Shown piece by piece: positions 33,875-41,868 of a stretch of DNA of 64,000 nucleotides. The stretch is from assembly GCF_039595395.1 (NCBI RefSeq), contig NZ_JBCNLP010000001.1:3162001-3226000 (forward strand), read 5' to 3'. Position numbers and translations under genes: made by a program. The notes beneath the pieces are model-generated. The model was not told the DNA's origin, searched no databases, and worked only from the letters and a program-made list of their open reading frames with translations. Source of the stretch: Novosphingobium sp. (GTDB lineage: Bacteria; Pseudomonadota; Alphaproteobacteria; Sphingomonadales; Sphingomonadaceae). Position 1 is the stretch's first letter, and each line of letters begins with the position of its first letter.

Positions 33875-35589
33875 CCGACAGCGAAACGCAACTGCTCGCC
33901 GCGCTGCGTCAGGCCGTGGGGCCGTCCCATGTGCTGACCTCCGCGCGGGCGACGGCGCGCTATCGCAAGGGTTATCGCACCGGATCGGGCCCGGCCATCG
34001 CCGTGGTGCGCCCCGGCAGTCTGGTCGAGCTGTGGCGGGTGGCGCGGGCCTGCGTCGCGGCCGATGTGTCGATCATCATGCAGGCCTCGAACACCGGGCT
34101 GACGGGCGGGTCGACGCCCGATGGCGCGGATTATCCCGGAGGGCTGGTGATCATCAGCACCACGCGGCTCTCGGCGCTGCGGGTGATCCGCGAGGGCGAG
34201 CAGGTGGTCGGCTTCCCCGGCAGCACCCTGCACCACCTCGAGAAATTGCTCAAGCCCTACGGCCGCGAACCGCATTCGGTGATCGGTTCCTCCTGCATCG
34301 GCGCCTCGGTGATCGGCGGCGTGTGCAACAACTCCGGCGGCTCGCTGGTGAAACGCGGCCCGGCCTATACCGAAATGGCGCTGTACGCCCAGCTCGGGGA
34401 AGACGGCCAGTTGCGCCTGGTGAACCATCTGGGCATCCGCCTCGGCGACACGCCGGAAGAGATCCTTACCCGGCTAGAAAAAGGCGACTATCGCCCGACA
34501 GACGTCGAATACGGCGAGCTGCGCGCCTCGGATAACGAGTACGCCAGCCGGGTGCGCGACGTCGATGCCGACACCCCTTCCCGCTTCAACGCCGACAAAC
34601 GCCGCCTGTACGAGGCCTCCGGCTGCGCCGGCAAGCTGGCGGTGTTCGCGGTGCGGCTCGACACCTTCGAGAAAGAAGGCAAAGAGCAGGTGTTCTATAT
34701 CGGCACCAACGACACCGCGGTGCTGACCGAACTGCGCCGCCACATGCTGAGCCAGTTCGAAAACCTGCCGGTGGCCGGTGAGTACATGCACCGCGATATC
34801 TTCGACATCGCCGAGGTGTACGGCAAAGACACCTTCATGATGATCGACAAGCTCGGCACCGATCAGATGCCGCGCTTCTTCGCGGCCAAGGCGCGGGTGG
34901 ATGCGTTGCTGGGCGCCGGGCGCAGCGACCGGCTGATGCAATGGGCCTGAGCCGCTTCCGGCGCCGAGCCACCTGCCGAAGCGCATGAAGGAATACCGCG
35001 AACGTTTCGAACATCACCTGCTGCTGAAGATGGCCGGCCCCGGAGCAGATCGCGGCCACACGCGCCCTGCTGGCCCGCCTGCTGCCCGGCGGCGGCAACA
35101 GCGAATATTTCGAATGCGACGCTCAGGAAGCCGCAAAAGGCCTTCCTGCACCGCTTCGCCGCCGCCGGCGCCGCCGTGCGCTACCATGCGGTGCACGCCG
35201 ACAAGGTGGAGGATATTCTGGCGCTGGATATCGCCCTGCGCCGCAACGACACCGACTGGTTCGAAACCCTGCCGCCGGAGATCGACAGCCAGCCCATCCA
35301 CAAGCTGTATTACGGCCATTTCTTGTGCCACGTCTTCCATCAGGACTATATCGTGAGGAAAGGCACCGACCCGCTGGCCTATGAGCATGCGCTCTGGGCC
35401 CTGCTGGACGAGCGCGGCGCGCAATATCCCGCCGAGCACAATGTCGGCCATCTCTATGTCGCGCGGCCCTCGCTTTAGGCGTTCTACCGCACCATCGATC
35501 CGCCCAACAGCTTCAACCCCGGCATCGGCCACACCCCCCGCACCCGCGACTGGGCCGAAACCGCCAACCATGGAGCCCCCCACCCATGA
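33871..35589 (+). pseudogene. dld: Broken D-lactate dehydrogenase (quinone), Dld type
   Basis: The intact enzyme would be a peripheral FAD flavoprotein oxidising D-lactate to pyruvate, about 571 residues. The full locus is 1719 bp, exactly 573 codons, and both ends overlap neighbours by ATGA, so an intact gene once filled it. The first 359 codons read well (QASNTGLTGGSTPDG, VIGSSCIGASVIGG, AGEYMHRDIFDIAEVYGKD). TGA then interrupts at 34948-34950. Homologous protein continues in other frames (RMKEYRERFEHHLLLKMAG from about 34980, EYFECDAQEAA, then AKAFLHRFAAAGAAVRYHAV). A TAG at 35476-35478 breaks the final stretch before FNPGIGHTPRTRDW. Codon choice from about 34440 onwards favours AAA and GAA, unlike neighbouring genes. 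D-lactate is the product of MurQ, which explains its place here. Confidence 0.85.
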
Positions 35590-36461
35590 CCTATTATCTG
35601 GGCATCGACGCGGGCGGCAGCAATTGCCGCGCCCGCCTCATCGACGCTGAAGGCACCATCATCGGCGAGGGCCGCTCGGGCGCCGCCAATGCCCGCATCG
35701 GCATCGAGGCGCTGTATGACACGCTGAAAGACACCGCCGATCAGGCCATCGCGCAGGCCGGGCTGACGCCCGAGCAACGCGCGCAGATCAAGGCCGGCAT
35801 GGGCATCGCGGGCATCACCCGCCCCGGCGTGCGCGATGCGCTGGAAAAGCTCGACTTCGGCTTTGCCTCCACCGCCTATGCCACCGATGCGCTGATCGCC
35901 AATCTGGGCGCGCATGGCGGGCATGACGGGGCGATCCTGATCATCGGCACCGGCAGCGCGGCGCAACTGCGCGTCGACGGCCATGATTTCACCATCGGCG
36001 GCTATGGCTTCCCCATCTCCGACGAAGGCAGTGGCGCGGCATTGGGCCTCTCAGCCATGCGCCATGCCCTGCGCGCGCTGGATGGACGCACCCGCCAGAC
36101 CCCGCTCAGCACCGCGGTCACCGCGCGCTTCAACCATGACACCGCCCAGGCCGTGGCCTGGATGGATCAGGCGACCCCGCGCGACTATGGCACCTTCGCC
36201 CCGCTGGTGATGGATTATGCCGAGGCGAATGACACCATCGCCCGCTCGATCGTCGAGGATGCCGCCGCCCATATCGAGCGCTTTATCGAGACCATTTTCG
36301 AACGCGGCGCCGCCCGCTGCGCGCTGGTCGGGGGCCTTGCCCCGCGCATGTCGCCATGGCTGCGCTCGCGCACGGTGCAGCATCTGTGTGAACCTTTGGG
36401 AGATTCGCTGGAAGGTGCTATCAGCCTGGCAGGACGGCCGAAGACTCACATCCCCGGCTGA
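35586..36461 (+). CDS. nagK: BadF/BadG-type N-acetylglucosamine kinase
   Basis: Cytosolic sugar kinase of 291 residues with the ASKHA fold. The BadF/BadG motifs are YYLGIDAGGSNCRARLID (ATP loop 1), ILIIGTGSAAQLR (loop 2) and TIGGYGFPISDEGSGAALG, the fingerprint of GlcNAc/GlcN kinases of this family, followed by ALVGGLAPRMSPWL. It would make GlcNAc-6-P from free GlcNAc taken up by the symporter and pass it to NagA. It is the last gene of the plus-strand operon, with its start overlapping the ancestral dld stop (ATGA). Because of the premature stops in dld, translational coupling to this gene may be weakened. GlcN or MurNAc are alternative substrates. Confidence 0.87.
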   Translation: MTYYLGIDAGGSNCRARLIDAEGTIIGEGRSGAANARIGIEALYDTLKDTADQAIAQAGLTPEQRAQIKAGMGIAGITRPGVRDALEKLDFGFASTAYATDALIANLGAHGGHDGAILIIGTGSAAQLRVDGHDFTIGGYGFPISDEGSGAALGLSAMRHALRALDGRTRQTPLSTAVTARFNHDTAQAVAWMDQATPRDYGTFAPLVMDYAEANDTIARSIVEDAAAHIERFIETIFERGAARCALVGGLAPRMSPWLRSRTVQHLCEPLGDSLEGAISLAGRPKTHIPG

Positions 36462-36587
36462 ACTCAAGGTGACTGGTCGCATGCAGCGGCGCATGCATCG
36501 CTGATACAGACTGATACAGCCATTGGTTCATTTTCGGGTCATCAAGTCGCCGGAACCAGAGATGTTCCCTGATAACCGAGAGTATGC

Positions 36588-37655
36588 ATGGCCCTGTCCG
36601 ATCTGTTTTCCTTCACCTCTTCCGATCTGGCGATCGATCTGGGCACGGCCAATACGGTCGTCTATGTCCGCAACCGCGGCGTGGTGCTGGCCGAGCCCTC
36701 GGTGGTGGCACTGCAGACCGTCAACGGCATCAGCACCGTGCTGGCGGTGGGTGCGGATGCCAAGCTGATGATGGGCAAGACCCCCGACCATATCCGCACC
36801 GTGCGCCCCCTGCGCAGCGGCGTGATCTCCGACCTCGACGTGGCCGAACAGATGATCGCCCATTTCGTCCGCAAGGCGCTGGGCCATGGCGACGGGCCGG
36901 GGCAGGATGTGGCCCGGCGCATGCGCGGGCGGCCCGAGATCGTGGTCTGCGTGCCCTCCGGCTCGACGCGGGTGGAGCGGCGCGCGATCCGTGACGCGGC
37001 CTCCAACGCGGGGGCCAGCAAGGTCTGGCTGATCGACGAGCCCATGGCCGCCGCGATCGGCGCGGAACTGCCCGTCACCCATCCGGTGGGCTCGATGGTG
37101 GTCGATATCGGCGGCGGCACCACCGAGGTCGGGGTGATCGCCACCGGGGGCCTCAGCCTGTCGATGTCGGTGCGGGTCGGCGGCGACCGGATGGACGAGG
37201 CCATCAGCTCCTATGTGCGGCGCAATCACAATCTGCTGATCGGCGAGGCCACGGCAGAGCGCGTGAAGCTGCAACTGGGCGCCGCGCGGATCGGCGAAAA
37301 CGGGCCGGAAGCCCCCGCCGTGATCAAGGGCCGCGATCTGGCCAAGGGCGTCCCCCGGGAGATGACCATCACGCAGGAAGAGATCGTGGAGGCGCTGGCC
37401 GAACCCGTCGGCCAGATCGTCGAGGCGGTGCGCGCGGCGCTGGAGCAGACCCCGCCCGAAATCGCGGCGGACATCATCGACGGCGGCATTGTGATGACCG
37501 GCGGCGGATCGCTGCTGGCCAATCTGGACGTGCTGCTGGCGCAGGAGACCGGCCTGCCGGTGACGGTGGCGGACAATCCGCTCAACTGCGTGGCGATGGG
37601 CGCCGGCCGCGTGCTGGAGGATGAGGTCTATCGCGGGGTGTTGCACGCGACGTGA
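36588..37655 (+). CDS. mreB: MreB-family rod-shape protein, solitary paralogue
   Basis: Actin-like ATPase of 355 residues that normally forms membrane-attached filaments steering lateral murein synthesis. The N-terminus MALSDLFSFTSSDLAIDLGTANTVVYV is of the standard MreB type. Phosphate 1 (DLGTANTVVYV), VVCVPSGSTRVERRAI, phosphate 2 (MVVDIGGGTTEVGVIA) and the adenosine motif (GIVMTGGGSLLANLD) are intact. No mreC, mreD, pbp2 or rodA follows; the next gene is a convergent acyltransferase. It is therefore probably a second copy beside the main mre operon elsewhere. It sits 126 bp downstream of the amino-sugar operon; that gap holds short direct repeats (CTGATACAG twice) but no clear gene. Confidence 0.88.
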   Translation: MALSDLFSFTSSDLAIDLGTANTVVYVRNRGVVLAEPSVVALQTVNGISTVLAVGADAKLMMGKTPDHIRTVRPLRSGVISDLDVAEQMIAHFVRKALGHGDGPGQDVARRMRGRPEIVVCVPSGSTRVERRAIRDAASNAGASKVWLIDEPMAAAIGAELPVTHPVGSMVVDIGGGTTEVGVIATGGLSLSMSVRVGGDRMDEAISSYVRRNHNLLIGEATAERVKLQLGAARIGENGPEAPAVIKGRDLAKGVPREMTITQEEIVEALAEPVGQIVEAVRAALEQTPPEIAADIIDGGIVMTGGGSLLANLDVLLAQETGLPVTVADNPLNCVAMGAGRVLEDEVYRGVLHAT

Positions 37656-37689
37656 TGGGGGCAGCGCGGGCGAAGGCCCCAAGCGGCAG

Positions 37690-38904
37690 CTAGGCTGCGT
37701 CCGCCAAGTCAGGCTTCATGCCCGGATCGCTGACGACCGGCCTTCGTGCCGGTCCATCCAGTCGATCGCGCAGTGTGAGGAAGGGGCGCTCCACGCACCA
37801 GTAAAGCGCCGTGCCGAAGGCGAGAGCCAGCCCGAAAGCCAGCCCCAGATGCAGCCAGTCCGGAGAGCCGTCATCCGAAGGCGCGGCGAGATGGAAGGCG
37901 ATCTTGTGCGAAAGGTAGAGGCTGTAGGCGCCCGTCGCCAGTGCCTGCGCGCCCGGGACGCTGTAGCGCCCTGCAAGTGAGCGCTTGTCGGATGCCCCGA
38001 CGACAAAGACGGCAATGCTCACAGACAAGAGGGGAAAGGCCAACATCGTCGGATAGAAGGTGCTGATCTGGCCGCCGAACCACAGCATTGCCGCGCCGAT
38101 CCCCAGCACCCCAAGGGCAAGCAGGAGATTGGGCCTGCGCGTCATTGCCCGCCACCAGGAAGGGCGGAAGATCTCGACCGCAGCGATGCCGATCCCCGCG
38201 AGGAGGCCATCCAGGCGGCTCCAGGTCGGGTAGTAGATCAGCTTCATATAGCTTGCGGGCGTGGGCATGCCGGCGGTGTCGAATGGCTTGAGGGAGACAT
38301 GAGCCAGCCACAGATAGCCACGCAACCCGATCCCGAAAACAAGGATGGCGACGAGGGCGATGATCGTCTTTGTCGCGCTCGGCCGACGTGTGAGCAGCAT
38401 CACCGCGACCGGGAACATCAGGTAGAACTGTTCTTCCACGCAGAGAGACCAGACATGGGAGAATGCGGTTCCACGGCCGACATCGATGAGCAGGTTTTCA
38501 GTGAAGGTGAGAAATTGCCAGAACGGCTGAATGACCGCACGCTCACGCAGCCCCGGAGCGAGGAAATAAAGTGCAAGCAGGACGGTATAGGCCGGGAGCG
38601 TTCTGAGCAGACGGCGGAAGAAGAATGTTCGATAATCCGGGCTTTGACCGAGCGCCAGGGGTCGAAGAAGCTGGCTCGCGATCAAGTAACCGCTCAGGAC
38701 GAAAAACAGGTCCACGCCCATCCAGCCAAAAGAGACAAGAACATGCGCCGGGGTGGACATCAGGCCCATGATGCTCGCGTGGTACAGCATGACCCAGAGG
38801 ATCGCGATCGCGCGAACAAGGTCCAATCCCGGCTTCCTTGGCCGCAGCACGGGCCTCGCGGCTTGAGTGGCCGGCGCGCAAATGTTCATCGCGGAAGCTT
38901 TCAT
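37690..38904 (-). CDS. Acyltransferase-3 family membrane protein (OafA-like)
   Basis: A 404-residue integral membrane O-acyltransferase with about ten hydrophobic segments. Family motifs: GLDLVRAIAILWVMLYHAS with the catalytic His, FGWMGVDLFFVLSGYLIASQLL, RRLLRTLPAYTVLLAL and SHVWSLCVEEQFYLMFPV. Such enzymes transfer acetyl or other acyl groups to lipopolysaccharide, exopolysaccharide, murein or small molecules. The codon mix here is visibly less GC3-biased than in the flanking genes, which suggests acquisition by transfer. There are no other polysaccharide genes next door. The acceptor is unknown. Confidence 0.88.
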   Translation of the reverse strand: MKASAMNICAPATQAARPVLRPRKPGLDLVRAIAILWVMLYHASIMGLMSTPAHVLVSFGWMGVDLFFVLSGYLIASQLLRPLALGQSPDYRTFFFRRLLRTLPAYTVLLALYFLAPGLRERAVIQPFWQFLTFTENLLIDVGRGTAFSHVWSLCVEEQFYLMFPVAVMLLTRRPSATKTIIALVAILVFGIGLRGYLWLAHVSLKPFDTAGMPTPASYMKLIYYPTWSRLDGLLAGIGIAAVEIFRPSWWRAMTRRPNLLLALGVLGIGAAMLWFGGQISTFYPTMLAFPLLSVSIAVFVVGASDKRSLAGRYSVPGAQALATGAYSLYLSHKIAFHLAAPSDDGSPDWLHLGLAFGLALAFGTALYWCVERPFLTLRDRLDGPARRPVVSDPGMKPDLADAA

Positions 38905-39014
38905 AGGCGGGAGCCCCCACGCTATTCATTCTTGTTGCCGCCAGCCAGCGATTCTTCCAACGCTTTCAGAAGAAGCGGCCTGTCGGCAAGAACGCGGCAG
39001 CCGCTGCCTCACCC

Positions 39015-41534
39015 TCAGTAAATATCGCGCTTGTAACGCCCCTCTTCCATCATCGCCTCGACGGCCTCGTCGCCCAGCGCCGCGCGCAGGGCGGCGTCCA
39101 CGGCCGGGGCCATGCCCTTCAGGCTGCCGCAGACGTAGATCGCGGCGCCCCGCCCGACCCATGCGCGCAGCTCCCCGGCATGGTCGGCCAGCAGATCCTG
39201 CACATAGCGGCCATCGCCCGCATCGCGCGACCATGTGCGGTCGAAGCGGGTCAGGCTGCCCGACGCGACAGCGGCCAGCAGCTCTTCCTCATGGAAGGCG
39301 TCGCGATCCGCATTGCGCTCGCCCAGCATCAGCCAGCTTTCGGCGATGCCATGCGCGGCGCGGTGGCGCAGATGCGCGCGCAGCCCCGCCAGACCGGTGC
39401 CATTGCCGATCAGCACCATCGGCGCGGGATCGGCAGGCGCGCGGAAGTTGACATTGGCATGCAGCCGCATGGCGATCTCGCCGCCGACCGGGGCAAAGGC
39501 CGTCAGCCAGCCCGAGCCCAGACCCAGACGCCCCTGCCCGTCGCTGGCCTGACGCACCAGCAGATGCACCGCCCCGTCAGAAGGAATCGAGGCGATGGAA
39601 TACTCCCGATGCGGCAGCGGGCGCAGCGCTTTCACAACGCTCTCCGGATCGCCACCCGCAGCCTCGGGCAGAATGCTGCCCGCCAGATGATCGGCCAGCG
39701 CGCGGCCCTCCACCAGCGTCGCGCCATCCAGACCGGCGCGCGCCAGCCATGCGCTGACAGCAGCGGGATCGTGGCGCGGCTGCACCTCGGCGATATCGCC
39801 CGCCTCCCAGTCGCGCGCGGCATCGCGCGCGGTATCACCCACAGGCTCCAGCACGATATGGAAGGCCGGGCCGCCCGCGCTGCCCGGATTGAGCAGGCGC
39901 CGCTCGGCCAGACGCCAGCGGTCATAGGCGGCGGGCTGCCAGTCGGGCAGTTCGCCATGCGCGCCGATCGAGGCGATCTGCTGCTGCCACTGGCGCTGGG
40001 CGTCGGGATCGTCGCCGTCGACCTCGATCATATCGAACAGACGGCGCGCACCGCCCTGATGCAGCCAGTGATCGACCTGATGGCCAAAGGCGCAGAAATC
40101 GGGATATTCGCGGTCGCCCAGCGCCAGCACGGCATAGTCCAGCTCGCCCAGAGCAGCCGGAGCGGCCATCGCCCTGCGGGCAAAGCTGCGCGCATGGTCG
40201 GGCGCCTCGCCCTCGCCATAGGTGCTGACCACCAGCAAAGCGCGCCGCGCCGCCGCCAGCATCGCCTCATCGAGCTGCGGCAGGGCCACCAGTGTCGCAT
40301 CGTCGAAAGCCGCCGCCGTCTGGCGGGCAAGGCGCTCGGCCCCGCCGGTCTGGCTGGCATAGACCACCAGCGTCTCGCCCGAGCCGACGCTGCCGGCCAG
40401 CACCGGCGCATCCACCGCGCGCAGCTCGCGCTTCTTGCGACGCCGCGCAAAATACAGCAGCAGGCCGGTGACGAAGAACAGCGGCATGGTCAGGCTGGTG
40501 ATCATCATGATGATCCGCCCGATCAGCCCGAAAAACGCGCCGCGATGCAGCTCATAGACGCTGGTGGTGATCACCGCGCCAAGCTTGCGCTTGGCATAGA
40601 GGTCGGTCTTCACCACCTCGCCGCTCTGCGCGTCGATGCGGTAATTGTCGGTCATGCGGTCATGCCGCGCGGCGGGGACCAGAGCGCGGAAATCGATCGG
40701 CTTGTCGCCCCTGGGGATGGTGATCCGCACAGTCTCGAAGCGGCCGCCGCTGGCCTGCTGGAAGCTGGCCCAGGCGGGCGCCAGAACCGGGGGCGGTCCC
40801 TTGGGCTCCTTCCCGTCCTTCTCGCCGCGCTCCTGCTCGGCGGCTTTGCCGGTCAGGGCATAGACCACGCTCTGGCGATACCAGTCATAGGACCACCACA
40901 GGCCGGTCAGCGCGCTCAGCAGATAGAACACCAGCACCCAGCCGCCGATCACCGCATGCAGGGCGCGATAGAGGTTGCGCCCGCTCATCCGCAGGTCGAG
41001 CACGAACCATGAGCGCCAGTCGAGCACCCGGCGCGGCCAGCGCAGATACAGCCCCGACAGCGCGAAATAGATCAGCGAGAGCGCGGCAATGCCGGTGATC
41101 GTGCGCCCGATGCCATTGCCGTCGCCCGGCAGCGCCATCCAGCGGTGCAGGCTGCGCAGGAAACGGAAGGTCTCCTCGCCCCTGGCATGGCCCAGCAGCT
41201 TGCCGGAGTAAGGATCGATATAGCCGTAATCGCCGCGCCCCTTTTTGCCCTTGGGCGGATCGAAGAAGACCTCTGCCGCGCGGCGCGGATCGGCCGAGAG
41301 GATCAGCGCGTTCACCCGCAGCCCGTCATGCTGCGCCGAGGCGGATGCCACCAGCGCATCGGGCGAGAGTGCCGGCTTGCCCGGATTGCTCACCGTCACC
41401 ACGCCGGGGCTCAGCGCGGCCATGATCTCGTTTTCGAAGCTGATCGTGGCGCCCGTCACGCCCATCACCGCCAGCACGAGACCGGCGGTGATGCCCAGAA
41501 ACCAGTGGATTTGAAAGAGGACGGAACGGGTCAT
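39015..41534 (-). CDS. PepSY-type membrane protein fused to flavodoxin/FAD-NADPH reductase
   Basis: A fusion of about 839 residues. Residues 1-370 are the PepSY_TM module with four membrane segments (FQIHWFLGITAGLVLAVMGVTG; ALHAVIGGWVLVFYLLSALTGLWW; LIGRIIMMITSLTMPLFFVTGLLLYFARRRKKR) and conserved His residues at helix ends. About 385-530 is a flavodoxin domain (TLVVYASQTGGAERLARQTAAAF, VVSTYGEGEAPDHARSF). About 560-839 is a CPR-like FAD/NADPH domain (REYSIASIPSD, MVLIGNGTGLAGLRAHLRHR, AIYVCGSLKGMAPAVD, EGRYKRDIY). Electrons should pass from NADPH via FAD and FMN across the membrane, most likely to a periplasmic ferric siderophore. The ATG at 41534 is preferred over an upstream TTG at 41555. 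Confidence 0.85.
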   Translation of the reverse strand: MTRSVLFQIHWFLGITAGLVLAVMGVTGATISFENEIMAALSPGVVTVSNPGKPALSPDALVASASAQHDGLRVNALILSADPRRAAEVFFDPPKGKKGRGDYGYIDPYSGKLLGHARGEETFRFLRSLHRWMALPGDGNGIGRTITGIAALSLIYFALSGLYLRWPRRVLDWRSWFVLDLRMSGRNLYRALHAVIGGWVLVFYLLSALTGLWWSYDWYRQSVVYALTGKAAEQERGEKDGKEPKGPPPVLAPAWASFQQASGGRFETVRITIPRGDKPIDFRALVPAARHDRMTDNYRIDAQSGEVVKTDLYAKRKLGAVITTSVYELHRGAFFGLIGRIIMMITSLTMPLFFVTGLLLYFARRRKKRELRAVDAPVLAGSVGSGETLVVYASQTGGAERLARQTAAAFDDATLVALPQLDEAMLAAARRALLVVSTYGEGEAPDHARSFARRAMAAPAALGELDYAVLALGDREYPDFCAFGHQVDHWLHQGGARRLFDMIEVDGDDPDAQRQWQQQIASIGAHGELPDWQPAAYDRWRLAERRLLNPGSAGGPAFHIVLEPVGDTARDAARDWEAGDIAEVQPRHDPAAVSAWLARAGLDGATLVEGRALADHLAGSILPEAAGGDPESVVKALRPLPHREYSIASIPSDGAVHLLVRQASDGQGRLGLGSGWLTAFAPVGGEIAMRLHANVNFRAPADPAPMVLIGNGTGLAGLRAHLRHRAAHGIAESWLMLGERNADRDAFHEEELLAAVASGSLTRFDRTWSRDAGDGRYVQDLLADHAGELRAWVGRGAAIYVCGSLKGMAPAVDAALRAALGDEAVEAMMEEGRYKRDIY

Positions 41535-41868
41535 GGCGGCGGCGGTCTCGGTCAACGGAAATGTGCTGATCCGCGCATATCTGCCACGCCTTGAAAATGA
41601 TAGTGCAAATCTGTCGCAATAAGTCTCAGGGCGTCAGCACCCTGTTTATGCGCGGCCAGGGGCCATGGGCGCGCGCGCCCTCTGGCAGGGAACCCGAAGG
41701 GGGGCCTCATGATTTTTAAAACTATGTCCGTGAAAATTTTAGCAAAGCGCGTGCAAGCCGCTATGGCACACAGGCCTGCCTGCGCTTACGGGATAAGGCG
41801 CAGTTCAGACTGCCGGGACAATAACGGATTTTGGTCCATGGGGCATGGACGCGAAAAGGGAGTGCGCA
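41535..41868. other. Divergent promoter region between the reductase and pls genes
   Basis: A 334-bp gap without a gene. Near 41592-41612 a TGAAAAT-g-ATAGTGC stretch weakly resembles a Fur box ahead of the reductase. A 60-bp AT-rich island (41711-41750, including TTTTTAAAACTATG and GAAAATTTTAGC) is unusual for this genome and is the best promoter candidate for pls. Several GC inverted repeats lie around 41650-41700. None is certain. Confidence 0.4.

Noticed and set aside
41592..41612. Fur box ahead of the PepSY reductase
   Set aside because: Only the left half fits the 7-1-7 pattern; the match is too weak for a separate regulatory feature and is mentioned only in the gap entry.
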